This document shows, piece after piece, positions 17,016-24,551 of a stretch of DNA of 24,946 bases; the stretch's first letter is position 1, and every line of letters begins with the position of its first letter. The translations under genes were made by a program, and so were the position numbers. This DNA comes from WS-2 sp964650245 (GTDB taxonomy: Bacteria; Eisenbacteria; RBG-16-71-46): positions 1-24,946 of the forward strand of contig CAZYQK010000030.1 of assembly GCA_964650245.1 (NCBI GenBank), read 5' to 3'. Below the pieces are notes generated by a model, which saw only the letters and a list, made by a program, of their open reading frames with translations, was not told the DNA's origin and ran no database searches.

Positions 17016-17145
17016 GACTCCTCCGCGCGGCGGTCGCCGGCAGGGCGGATCGAGCGAGAAGCGCGATGCATCCGGGGGATCATGGACGGCCGGGCCGGAA
17101 TCCGGCCGGCGCGAGAGCCGGTCCCGACAGGGCGTCCGACGGGTC

Positions 17146-17154
17146 AGACTAGCA
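17146..17154 (-). promoter_or_regulatory. Possible extended -10 promoter of the minus-strand SGNH gene
   Basis: On the minus strand the bases read TGCTAGTCT, an extended -10 element (TGn plus a 4-of-6 -10 box). No good -35 box is found 16-18 bases upstream. It is back to back with the plus-strand promoter at 17186. Confidence 0.35.
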
Positions 17155-17185
17155 CGAGACCGGCGTGCCTCCGTGGATGGACCAG

Positions 17186-17215
17186 TTGACCGGCCGGGAT
17201 TGGAGCGCGTAGAAT
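17186..17215 (+). promoter_or_regulatory. Sigma70-type promoter of the carbamoyltransferase operon
   Basis: TTGACC (17186-17191) and TAGAAT (17210-17215) have an 18-base spacer, each 5 of 6 to consensus. Transcription should begin near 17222, about 42 bases before the DUF5989 gene. Confidence 0.8.
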
Positions 17216-17263
17216 CTTCGTCCTCGATTCGGCTCGAGACCTGTCCACATCGGAGTATCCCCA

Positions 17264-17455
17264 ATGAAGCCGGTCCGCCGCTTCTTCCGCAACCTCGTCG
17301 CCCGCCTCGGCATCGCCGGCGGGCTTCTGGCATTCCTCTGGCACCGGAAGGTGTGGTGGATGATCCCCCTGGTCGTGGTGCTTCTGGTGCTGGGGGTGTT
17401 GGTGATCTTCGGCCAGTCGTCCGCGATCAGCGCGTTCATCTACACCATCTTCTAG
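17264..17455 (+). CDS. DUF5989 family small membrane protein
   Basis: 63 residues. The pattern of FLWHRKVWWMIPLVVVLLVLG followed by FGQSSAISAFIYTIF is the DUF5989 signature: a short cytoplasmic start, one strong membrane helix (about residues 33-49) and a conserved hydrophobic C-terminus. GGAG lies 8 bases before the ATG. Members are nearly always found with an SxtJ-like membrane protein and a NodU/CmcH-type carbamoyltransferase, exactly as here. Its biochemical role is unknown; it may tether or help recruit the carbamoyltransferase to the membrane. Confidence 0.92.
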   Translation: MKPVRRFFRNLVARLGIAGGLLAFLWHRKVWWMIPLVVVLLVLGVLVIFGQSSAISAFIYTIF

Positions 17456-17458
17456 CCC

Positions 17459-17752
17459 ATGAGCCTCAGCTCCCCGGCCGTTCAGCTGGGCTCGACGCGG
17501 CGCGAAGCCCCGCTGGCGGCGGACGCGCCCTTCTACAAGAAGCTGTGGCGGGCCTGGCAGCGCGTCGCCCGCGTGATCGGCAACTTGCTGTCCCGCGTCG
17601 TTACCAGTTTCGCGTACATCGTCGTGCTGCCGATCTTCGCGCTCGGCGTCAGGCTCTTCGCCGACCCGCTCGGCTTGAAGCCCCGCCCCGCGCGCTGGAC
17701 CCCGCTCCCGCCGGCCCCGTCGACTCTCGACGAGGCCCGTCGCGGGTTCTAG
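17459..17752 (+). CDS. SxtJ-like membrane protein of the carbamoyltransferase module
   Basis: 97 residues, beginning 3 bases after the DUF5989 stop. A polar N-terminus (1-35) leads to one long hydrophobic segment (about 45-66, RVVTSFAYIVVLPIFALGVRL). After it comes FADPLGL, a Trp/Pro-rich stretch and the end TLDEARRGF. This pattern (IGN...SR at the start of the helix, DPL after it, charged ARRxF at the end) matches the C-terminal half of SxtJ-type proteins beside carbamoyltransferases. It is shorter than typical members. No enzyme motif is present. The assignment rests on pattern and context together. Confidence 0.75.
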   Translation: MSLSSPAVQLGSTRREAPLAADAPFYKKLWRAWQRVARVIGNLLSRVVTSFAYIVVLPIFALGVRLFADPLGLKPRPARWTPLPPAPSTLDEARRGF

Positions 17753-17774
17753 ACCCGAGCCCCCTCCCGCCCCC

Positions 17775-19553
17775 GTGAACATCCTCGGAATCTCCTGCTT
17801 CTATCACGACTCGGCCGCCGCATTGATTCGCGACGGCGCGCTGATCGCCGCCGCCGAGGAAGAGCGCTTCTCGCGCATCAAGCACGACTTCGGCTTCCCG
17901 AAGTTGGCGATCGCGTTCTGCCTGGAGCAGGCCGGCCTCACCGTGGGCGATCTCGACCACGTGGTCTACTACGAGAAGCCGTTCCTCAAGTTCGAGCGCA
18001 TCCTGTCGAGCGCCGTGCAGACCTTTCCGCGCAGCTACGAGGTGTTCCGCGAGGGCATGATCGCGTGGCTGTCCGAGAAGCTCTGGGTGCAGAACCTGAT
18101 CGCCGACCGGCTCGAGGTGCCCGCCGCGAAGGTGCTGGCCGTCGACCACCACGCCTCGCATGCCGCGAGCGCCTTCTTTCCGTCCCCGTTCGAGGACGCC
18201 GCGATCCTCACCGTGGACGGCGTGGGTGAATGGGCGACCGCCGCCTTCGGCTCCGGCAGCGGGAACCGCCTGACCCTGAGCCGGGAGATTCGCTTCCCGC
18301 ACTCGATCGGCCTGCTCTACAGCGCCTTCACCGCGTACCTCGGCTTCGAGGTCAATGAGGGCGAGTACAAGGTGATGGGCATGGCGCCCTACGGTCGGCC
18401 GCGCTACACCGACCAGGTCTGGAAGCTGATCACGCTCGGAGACGACGGGTCGTTCCGCCTCAACATGGAGTACTTCAGCTTCCATTACTCGGCCCGGCAC
18501 ACCTACAACCGCAAGTTCGTCGAGCTGTTCGGCCCGGAGCGCCCTCCCGCCATGCACTTCTTCACCGCGGCGTCGGGCTATCCCTCCTACTTCGGGCCGA
18601 AGCCCGCCGACTACGAGGAGGTGGCACGCCGGAACCAGCACTACGCCGACGTCGCCGCTTCCATCCAGCGCGTCACCGAGGAGGTGCTGCTCCACATGGC
18701 GCGCGCGCTCCATCGCGAGACCGGGAAGAAGCGGCTGTGCATGGCGGGCGGAGTGGCGCTCAACTCGGTCGCGAACAGCCGCATCCTGCGCGAGACGCCC
18801 TTCGAAGAGCTCTACGTCCAGCCCGCGGCCGGAGACGGCGGCGGGGCGCTCGGCGCCGCGCTCTACGTCCACCATCACCTGCTCGGCAGGCCGCGCGCGT
18901 TCGTGATGGACCACGCGTTCTGGGGCAAATCCTATGGGCAGGGCGAGACGGTGGACTGGCTGCGTGCCCAGGGCATCGCTCACGAGGTGCTGGACAGCGA
19001 AGACGCGCTGCTCGATCGCGTGGTGGAATCCCTCACGAAGGGCCAGGTCGTGGGCTGGCACCAGGGCCGCTTCGAGTGGGGCCCGCGCGCGCTCGGATGC
19101 CGCAGCATCCTCGCCGACGCGCGACGTGCGGACATGAAGGACATCGTCAACACCAAGATCAAGTTCCGCGAGCCGTACCGGCCGTTCGCGCCCTCGGTGC
19201 TGGCGGAGGCGGCGGAGCGCTACTTCGAGTTGCCGAACGCCTGCCAGCATTATCCCGCGCGCTTCATGCTGTACGTGGTGCCGGTCAGGCCCGAGCACCA
19301 CGCCACGCTGCCGGCGATCACCCACGTGGACGGTTCGGGGCGCCTGCAGACCGTCTTCCGCGACTCGAGCCCGCTTTACTATTCCCTGATCGAGCGCTTC
19401 GGCCAAGCCACCGGCGTTCCGGTCGTGCTCAACACCTCGTTCAATCTGAAGGGCGAGCCGATCGTGAACACGCCGGCCAACGCGCACAACACCTTCGTCA
19501 AGTCGGACATGGATCTGCTCGCGGTCGGCAACGTTCTGGTCCGCAAGCGCTGA
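17775..19553 (+). CDS. NodU/CmcH/SxtI-type carbamoyltransferase
   Basis: 592 residues, full length for the family. These cytoplasmic enzymes use carbamoyl phosphate and ATP to carbamoylate a hydroxyl group, via a carbamoyladenylate intermediate. The N-terminal domain (about 1-350) begins ILGISCFYHDSAAALI and has VDHHASHAASAFF (His125, His126, His129) and LTVDGVGEWAT. The C-terminal domain (about 390-590) has GRFEWGPRALGCRSILADAR and VLNTSFNLKGEPIVNTP. The start is GTG 17775, 22 bases after the SxtJ-like gene, with no Shine-Dalgarno site; translation may depend on coupling. The substrate is unknown. Flanking membrane and SGNH genes suggest a surface or secreted glycan, lipid or small molecule. 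Confidence 0.95.
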   Translation: MNILGISCFYHDSAAALIRDGALIAAAEEERFSRIKHDFGFPKLAIAFCLEQAGLTVGDLDHVVYYEKPFLKFERILSSAVQTFPRSYEVFREGMIAWLSEKLWVQNLIADRLEVPAAKVLAVDHHASHAASAFFPSPFEDAAILTVDGVGEWATAAFGSGSGNRLTLSREIRFPHSIGLLYSAFTAYLGFEVNEGEYKVMGMAPYGRPRYTDQVWKLITLGDDGSFRLNMEYFSFHYSARHTYNRKFVELFGPERPPAMHFFTAASGYPSYFGPKPADYEEVARRNQHYADVAASIQRVTEEVLLHMARALHRETGKKRLCMAGGVALNSVANSRILRETPFEELYVQPAAGDGGGALGAALYVHHHLLGRPRAFVMDHAFWGKSYGQGETVDWLRAQGIAHEVLDSEDALLDRVVESLTKGQVVGWHQGRFEWGPRALGCRSILADARRADMKDIVNTKIKFREPYRPFAPSVLAEAAERYFELPNACQHYPARFMLYVVPVRPEHHATLPAITHVDGSGRLQTVFRDSSPLYYSLIERFGQATGVPVVLNTSFNLKGEPIVNTPANAHNTFVKSDMDLLAVGNVLVRKR

Positions 19554-19565
19554 GGGCCGCTCCCC

Positions 19566-19814
19566 TTGGCTGTGCCGCGTCCTTGCCGGGCTGTGGGTCA
19601 CACGGGACTTTCCCTCGCCGTTCTCCTGGTCGCACTCGAGCTCGGGTTTCGCGCGGAGCAGGAGCGAGCCGCCGAGCCGCTTCACAGCGGATGGACCGGG
19701 CACTGGAACTCGAGGGGAAACGGGCTTGCGGCGCGTCTCATCGCGGAGCGCATCGCGGCGCACCTGGACGGCGCAGCACCGCGAAACGCGGGCCGGAAGC
19801 CCGACTCCGAGTGA
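19566..19814 (+). pseudogene. Probable internally deleted SGNH hydrolase remnant
   Basis: An open frame of 82 codons with only a TTG start. Its first part has a membrane-anchor-like segment, GLSLAVLLVALELGFR, as at the start of SGNH proteins of this locus. After a few residues it jumps to SGWTGHWNSRGNGLAARLIAERI, which is the block V end (catalytic His) of such a hydrolase. The whole central catalytic part, including the GDS motif, is missing. It sits between the carbamoyltransferase and an intact SGNH gene, ending 7 bases before the latter's ATG. The simplest reading is a decayed SGNH copy kept in frame by the deletion; a real small membrane protein is possible but less likely. Confidence 0.5.
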
Positions 19815-19821
19815 CCGTTCG

Positions 19822-20820
19822 ATGAGTCACGGTCACACCTCCCTCAGGTCGGCGCTCGCGAATGTCCTCCTCGCGCTGTTCGGCGTGATCGCCGCGGCCG
19901 CCATCGGTGAATTGCTCGTCCGCCGCTACGTGAGTACTCACACCATCTACGACGTCGAGATGACGCACTATGCGCTGCGGCTGAAAACCAACTCTCCGAA
20001 CCCGCTCATCGGCCACGTCCACAGGCCGAACTGCCGCGCGACACTGATGAACGTGCCGGTGCGCATCAACTCGGACGGGCTGCGCGACACCGAGCATGCC
20101 ATTGCCCACGGCGACGGCTACCGCATCATCCTCCTCGGCGACTCGTTCACGTTCGGCTGGGGAGTGACCGAAGCGGAGACCTTCAAGAGCCGGCTCGAGT
20201 CATTGCTCAATCGACGCTACCCGACCGAGATCATCAACTTCGGCACCGGCAACTACAACACCGAACAGGAGGTCAACCTGTTTCTGCAGAAGGGGCTGAA
20301 GTACAACCCGGACAAAGTGGTGGTGTTCTATTTCATAAACGATGCGGAGCCGCTGCGACAGAGGACTCGCTTTTCGTTCCTCTACCACTCTGACTTCATG
20401 ACGTTTATCTGGTCACGCCTCCGCGCGGTCACGATCCATGCCGGTGAGGGGAGTCAGGGGTTCGAGGGCTACTACACGAATCTCTATCGAACGAGCGCGC
20501 CGGGCTGGGAGCGCGCCCGGGTCTCGCTGCTGCGGTTGAAGGAAGTCTGTGCCGGGAAGGGAATCGAGCTCCAGGTGGTACTGATTCCAGAGCTGCACGA
20601 GCTGCGGGACTACCCGTTCGCGAAGCAGCACGAATCGGTCGCCGATTTCCTGCGCGGCCACAACGTCCCGGTTCTCGACCTCGCCCCGTCGTTCGGGGAT
20701 CAAACGGATCCCAGGCGGCTGTGGGTGGCCGAAGACGATGCGCATGCCAATGCCCTGGGCCACAGGCTCATCGCCGAGCGTTCCCTGGAATTCCTCGCCG
20801 AGCGAAGGTCGCGGCCGTAG
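19822..20820 (+). CDS. SGNH/GDSL hydrolase-family protein, membrane-anchored
   Basis: 332 residues from ATG 19822; an upstream ATG at 19726 is in frame but would overlap the remnant. One hydrophobic segment (about 10-30) is followed by the extracytoplasmic domain. The SGNH motifs are complete: GDSFTFGWG at 106-114 with nucleophile Ser108, Gly143 in NFGTGNYN, Asn173 in FINDAE, and D305-x-x-H308 in DDAHANALGH. It is therefore probably an active esterase, lipase-like or acyltransferase enzyme. Codon use has more A and T at third positions than its neighbours (for example TTTCATAAAC), suggesting a different history. It closes the DUF5989-SxtJ-carbamoyltransferase run and is convergent with the GNAT gene 21 bases away. 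Confidence 0.9.
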   Translation: MSHGHTSLRSALANVLLALFGVIAAAAIGELLVRRYVSTHTIYDVEMTHYALRLKTNSPNPLIGHVHRPNCRATLMNVPVRINSDGLRDTEHAIAHGDGYRIILLGDSFTFGWGVTEAETFKSRLESLLNRRYPTEIINFGTGNYNTEQEVNLFLQKGLKYNPDKVVVFYFINDAEPLRQRTRFSFLYHSDFMTFIWSRLRAVTIHAGEGSQGFEGYYTNLYRTSAPGWERARVSLLRLKEVCAGKGIELQVVLIPELHELRDYPFAKQHESVADFLRGHNVPVLDLAPSFGDQTDPRRLWVAEDDAHANALGHRLIAERSLEFLAERRSRP

Positions 20821-20841
20821 GTGCCGGCCGGGGGCGGGCCC

Positions 20842-21330
20842 TCAGGCCTCGTCCGGGCCCTGCGCACGCCCCGCGTCGCGCCGATACGCGTCCGGATCCC
20901 ACCGCTCCATGTAGCGTTCGGGGGCGGAGAGCGGCGTGAACCCGAACTGCGAGTAGAGCCCGTGCCCGTTGCGGGTGAGCAGCACCCAGCGGCGGAAGCC
21001 CTGCAGCTCCGGGTGCTCGACGATCACCCGCATCAGCCACTTCGAGAGTCCGCGCCCCCGGTGCGCCTCCAGCACGAACACGTCGCCGAGATAGGCGAAC
21101 GTGGCATGGTCGGTAATGACGCGGGCGAAGCCCACCTGCCGGGCCTCGGGCCCGGCCCCCGGCTCGTGCCACAGGCTAAAGTTGAGGGCGTGCTCGATCG
21201 AGCGGCGCGCCACGTCGAACGGAATGTCCTTCGCCCAGTAGCAGTCGCGCAGGAAGCCGTGGACTACCCCTAAGTCCACGCGTGCGGGGTCCGTGGTGAT
21301 GAGGTATTCGCCCTGACGCCATTCCGCCAT
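20842..21330 (-). CDS. GNAT-family N-acetyltransferase
   Basis: 162 residues from ATG 21330, with a perfect AGGAGG 6 bases upstream; the frame continues upstream but into the terminator hairpin. GNAT features: the acetyl-CoA loop HRGRGLSKWLM at about 90-100, preceded by the strand LGDVFVLEA, and the late motif NGHGLYSQFGFTPL. The N-terminus YWAKDIPFDVARRSIEHALNFSLW is typical of a small stand-alone GNAT subgroup of unknown substrate. It is cytoplasmic. It follows the OmpA gene by 93 bases containing a hairpin, with no visible promoter of its own. Confidence 0.93.
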   Translation of the reverse strand: MAEWRQGEYLITTDPARVDLGVVHGFLRDCYWAKDIPFDVARRSIEHALNFSLWHEPGAGPEARQVGFARVITDHATFAYLGDVFVLEAHRGRGLSKWLMRVIVEHPELQGFRRWVLLTRNGHGLYSQFGFTPLSAPERYMERWDPDAYRRDAGRAQGPDEA

Positions 21331-21366
21331 CGCTCGCCTCCTCCCGGCCGTGCGGCGCGCCCTAAC

Positions 21367-21398
21367 GCGAGCGGGGCGCCCCTCGACGCCCCGCTCGC
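21367..21398 (-). terminator. Strong hairpin after the OmpA gene
   Basis: GCGAGCGGGGCG (21367-21378) and CGCCCCGCTCGC (21387-21398) form a perfect 12-bp stem with an 8-base loop, 25 bases after the OmpA stop. On the minus strand it is followed by GTTAGGG, so the U-tract is minimal. It probably ends or attenuates OmpA transcription before the GNAT gene. Confidence 0.6.
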
Positions 21399-21423
21399 CA
21401 CGCAACCCTGTCCGCCGCGCCTC

Positions 21424-22917
21424 CTAGCGCCGCGTCGTGTCCGCCGGTGCGGGCTCCGGCGGAGGCGGCGCCACCTCCTCCTTCATCAGGAACCGCCGCT
21501 TCTCGCGCTCGATCCTGAGCGCCTCGGTGTTCAGGACCCTGAACTCCACGCGCCGGTTCTTGGCGCGGCCAAGGTCGCTGGTGTTGGGCGCGATCGGCGC
21601 CGAGAACCCGTAGCCCTTCGCGCTGTACTGCGAGGCCTCGAGCTGCGGAAATTTCTGCCTGAAGTAGCCGAGCACGGCGTTCGCCCGCGACTGCGACAGC
21701 GTGTCGTTGAGCGCCTTGCTCCCCCGGTTGTCGGTGTGCCCGCCGATCTCGATCAGGAGCGTCGGGTACTGCATGAGGATCGTGCCGACCGTGTCGATCA
21801 CCGCGAACGATTCCGGCTTGATGGTGGCCTTGCGGACATCGAAGTTGATGTTCTGGAGCCGGATGGATCCGGTGTCGAGCAGCTGGACCTCCTTCTCGCT
21901 CACCTCGATCGGGCAGCCCTTCTCGTCCACCCTCAAGCCCACCGGAGTGTTCGGGCACTGGTCGAGCCCGTCGCACACGCCGTCGCCGTCCGCGTCCAGC
22001 CCGCAGCCGCTCGAGTCCACGACGCAGCCCTTCAGGGTGGTCACGCAACGGTCGAGCCCGTCCAGCACGCCGTCGCCGTCGGAGTCGATCCCGCAGCCTC
22101 TCGCGTCCGCCACCGCACCCTTCGGGGTGTCGAGGCACACGTCCACGCCGTCGCAGACTCCGTCGCCGTCTCCGTCGATCGGGCAGCCGCTCTTGTCCAC
22201 CTTGCAACCGCGGGCGGTGCCCTCGCACTTGTCGAGCCCGTCGAACACGCCGTCGCCGTCGCTGTCGATCGGGCAGCCGCGCGCGTCCACTCTCGCGCCG
22301 ATCGGGGTGTCGGGGCAGCGGTCGAGCCAGTCGCGCACGCGATCGAGATCCTGGTCGCGCACCTTGCCGAGCAGGTTCCACTGCAGCCCCGCGGTCACCG
22401 CGAAGTGGTGGCTGAACTCGCTGGCGTTGCGCTCGCGAAACATCATGTCGCGCGCCTCGAGCCGCACGTAGCAGCGCTGGTCGAAGGCGTTCTGGAGCAG
22501 TCCGAGCCCGAGCGTCGCGGCACCGCGCTCGAGCCCGTTCGGCAGCCGGCCGGACGTGTGGCTGAGCCCGTAGCCGGCGCCGAACAGCATGAAAGGCACC
22601 GCGCGACCGTGCGCCGGGAGCAGATTCCAGCGCAGATCCAAGCCCATCATGGAGAAATTGTGCTTCTGGTTCGGCACGGTGTCGGCCTCGCTCGGTCCCC
22701 ACGTGGCCTGGGCTTCGGCGGTCAGCCCCGGCGTCACGCGCCAGCCGAGCGCGGCGTCGTAAGCGGGTCCCGACTTCATCCGCGCGCGCGCGTCCGGGCT
22801 GAACAGGCCGGCCCCGCCCGACACCTCGATGGGCCGCCCGCCGATCTGCGCCGCCGCGGGAGCGGCGAGCAAGACAGCGGCGGCGACAGACCACAGCGCA
22901 CGCTTCAACCAGGACAT
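21424..22917 (-). CDS. OmpA-family protein with TSP3 calcium-binding repeats
   Basis: 497 residues from ATG 22917, with AGGAGG 9 bases upstream. The signal peptide ends near residue 24 (APAAAQ). Residues about 25-180 form an outer-membrane beta-barrel. About 186-338 hold five thrombospondin type 3 repeats (DSDGDGVFDGLDKC pattern), which bind calcium through Asp side chains; the first is degenerate. About 350-480 is the OmpA C-terminal peptidoglycan-binding domain (IEIGGHTDNRGSKALNDTLS, LGRAKNRRVEF). The C-terminus is Glu/Pro rich. It would tie the outer membrane to the cell wall. It is a single gene with its own promoter. Confidence 0.95.
   Translation of the reverse strand: MSWLKRALWSVAAAVLLAAPAAAQIGGRPIEVSGGAGLFSPDARARMKSGPAYDAALGWRVTPGLTAEAQATWGPSEADTVPNQKHNFSMMGLDLRWNLLPAHGRAVPFMLFGAGYGLSHTSGRLPNGLERGAATLGLGLLQNAFDQRCYVRLEARDMMFRERNASEFSHHFAVTAGLQWNLLGKVRDQDLDRVRDWLDRCPDTPIGARVDARGCPIDSDGDGVFDGLDKCEGTARGCKVDKSGCPIDGDGDGVCDGVDVCLDTPKGAVADARGCGIDSDGDGVLDGLDRCVTTLKGCVVDSSGCGLDADGDGVCDGLDQCPNTPVGLRVDEKGCPIEVSEKEVQLLDTGSIRLQNINFDVRKATIKPESFAVIDTVGTILMQYPTLLIEIGGHTDNRGSKALNDTLSQSRANAVLGYFRQKFPQLEASQYSAKGYGFSAPIAPNTSDLGRAKNRRVEFRVLNTEALRIEREKRRFLMKEEVAPPPPEPAPADTTRR
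21905..22362 (-). repeat. Tandem TSP3 repeat tract
   Basis: Five imperfect tandem units of roughly 90 bases, each coding for a DxDGDGVxDGxDxC calcium-binding unit with GCxID at its border. The DNA is repetitive enough (repeated GACGGCGTG and GATCGGGCAGCC-type words on one strand or the other) to allow unit gain or loss by slippage. Confidence 0.85.
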
Positions 22918-23015
22918 GCGGCGAGACCTCCTCCCGGACCTCTTCCTCTCACGAAAGACCGGCGAGGCGGCTGCGACCGGAAGCGCGCCCCGCACGCGGG
23001 CAAACAGACCGGTAA

Positions 23016-23044
23016 GTGCTACCATCCGTCACTCGGAAGGTCAA
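23016..23044 (-). promoter_or_regulatory. Sigma70-type promoter of the OmpA gene
   Basis: On the minus strand, TTGACC (23044-23039) and TAGCAC (23021-23016) have a 17-base spacer, and the -35 box is 5 of 6. Transcription should start near 23009, giving a leader of about 90 bases with no obvious structure. Confidence 0.7.
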
Positions 23045-23167
23045 CGACGACGGGCACGGCGCGTGCGGGCGTGGCGCCCGCGGGCGCCGCGGATCGCGCG
23101 CCGCGCGCTCAGCCGACCACAGCCCGGCGCCCCGCGGGCCGAAGCACCCGGGAAAGGAACGCAGAGC

Positions 23168-23644
23168 ATGACGTCCGACGAGAGACACAAGCTGATCTCC
23201 CAGTACGCCGCGGGCTACGACGAAGTGGCGAAGAGCCTGCACGGCTTTCCCGCGGCCGCCATGGTCGCGCATCCGTTCCCGGGCAAGTGGAGCGCGCGTG
23301 AGATCGTCCATCACCTGGCCGACAGCGAGAGCACTTCTGCGCTGCGGCTGCGCAAGCTCCTGAGCGAGGAGCACCCGGTGATCCAGGGCTACGAGCAGGA
23401 AGCCTACGCCGTGCTGCTGCGCTACAACCTGCGCGAGCACGCCCCGGCGCTCGAGTTGTTCCGCGCGGCGCGCGCGACCACAGCCCAGCTGCTGCACGAG
23501 ATGACCGACGAGGACTGGAAGCGCGCAGGCTGGCACAGCGAGTCCGGGCTCTACACCGCCGAGACCTGGCTCCGGATCTACGCCGTGCACGCGCACAACC
23601 ACGCCGCGCAGATCGCGCGGCTGCGCGAAGCGCTGGCGAAGTAG
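23168..23644 (+). CDS. DinB-like putative metal-dependent protein
   Basis: 158 residues from ATG 23168, with AAGGA about 9 bases upstream; the longer upstream frame runs through the OmpA promoter region and is not likely used. The DinB four-helix pattern is clear: PFPGKWSAREIVHHLADSES (His48/His49) near the start and VHAHNHAAQI (His141, His143, His145) near the end, which together would bind a divalent metal. Relatives include thiol-dependent transferases and proteins of unknown function; the substrate here cannot be named. It is cytoplasmic and lies 7 bases before folP. Confidence 0.9.
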   Translation: MTSDERHKLISQYAAGYDEVAKSLHGFPAAAMVAHPFPGKWSAREIVHHLADSESTSALRLRKLLSEEHPVIQGYEQEAYAVLLRYNLREHAPALELFRAARATTAQLLHEMTDEDWKRAGWHSESGLYTAETWLRIYAVHAHNHAAQIARLREALAK

Positions 23645-23651
23645 GCCCCGC

Positions 23652-24515
23652 ATGCTCTGGCGCTGCCGCGACCTGGTCTTCGAGTTCGCCGAGCGCACCC
23701 TGGTGATGGGGGTGGTCAACGTCACGCCCGACTCGTTCTCGGATGGCGGGCGCTTCCTCGACCCCGCGGCCGCGGTGGCGCACGCCCGGCGCCTGATCGC
23801 GGCGGGTGCTTCGATCGTCGACCTCGGCGCCGAGAGCACGCGGCCGGGCGCCGAGCCGGTGCCGGCGGAAGAGCAGCTCGCCCGCCTGCGTCCGGTGCTG
23901 GAGCGGCTCGCGGGCGAGACCGAGGCCTGCCTCTCGGTGGATACCGCGAGCGCCGAAGTCGCCGCGAAGGCGCTCGAGGCCGGCGCCCACGTGGTGAACG
24001 ACGTCACCGCGCTCGCGGACCCCGGCATGGCCCGCGTGGTCGCGGCCTCCGGGGCGGGGCTCGTGCTCATGCACATGCGCGGCACGCCCCGCACCATGCA
24101 GCAGGACCCGCGCTACGACGACGCGGCGCGCGAGGTCGCCGACTGGCTCGGCGAGCGGCTCGAGCTCGCGCGGCGCGCCGGCGTCGAGGCCGAGCGCGTG
24201 GCGCTCGATCCCGGGATCGGCTTCGGCAAGTCCGCGCGCCACAACTTCGAGCTGATCGCCCGGCTCGAGGAGCTCGCCCGCCACGGACGGCCCTTGCTGG
24301 TCGGAGTCTCGCGCAAGAGCTTCCTGGGGACGACGCTGGGGCTCCCGGTGGATCAGCGCCTCGAGGGCGGGCTCGCCGCCACCGCGATCGCGGTGTTCCT
24401 GGGCGCGCGCATCGTGCGCACCCACGACGTCGCCGCCACCGGCCGCGCCGTGCGCATCGCCGATGCGCTGCGAGCGGCGAGGCGGGAAGCCGTGGAGAGC
24501 CATGGGACGTTCTGA
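23652..24515 (+). CDS. folP: Dihydropteroate synthase
   Basis: 287 residues, full length. It joins p-aminobenzoate to the pterin diphosphate to give dihydropteroate in folate synthesis; it is the target of sulfonamides. Signature motifs: MGVVNVTPDSFSDGG (residues 19-33), GAESTRPGA (59-67), DPGIGFGKS (about 193-201) and VGVSRKSFLG (about 216-225). The start ATG at 23652 has no clear Shine-Dalgarno site and follows the DinB-like stop by 7 bases, so coupling is likely. It is followed by cdaA, an arrangement also found in other phyla. Confidence 0.98.
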   Translation: MLWRCRDLVFEFAERTLVMGVVNVTPDSFSDGGRFLDPAAAVAHARRLIAAGASIVDLGAESTRPGAEPVPAEEQLARLRPVLERLAGETEACLSVDTASAEVAAKALEAGAHVVNDVTALADPGMARVVAASGAGLVLMHMRGTPRTMQQDPRYDDAAREVADWLGERLELARRAGVEAERVALDPGIGFGKSARHNFELIARLEELARHGRPLLVGVSRKSFLGTTLGLPVDQRLEGGLAATAIAVFLGARIVRTHDVAATGRAVRIADALRAARREAVESHGTF

Positions 24516-24551
24516 TAGATTCGCGCCCGCGCGTTCGCGCCCCCTGCCACC

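Noticed and set aside
17649..19763. Open frame of 704 codons on the minus strand opposite the carbamoyltransferase
   Set aside because: The plus-strand protein carries all carbamoyltransferase motifs; the antisense frame shows only shadow composition.
21905..22362. Regular repeats resembling a CRISPR array
   Set aside because: The units are coding, diverged, and translate to TSP3 calcium-binding repeats in the OmpA protein; there are no unique spacers or cas genes.
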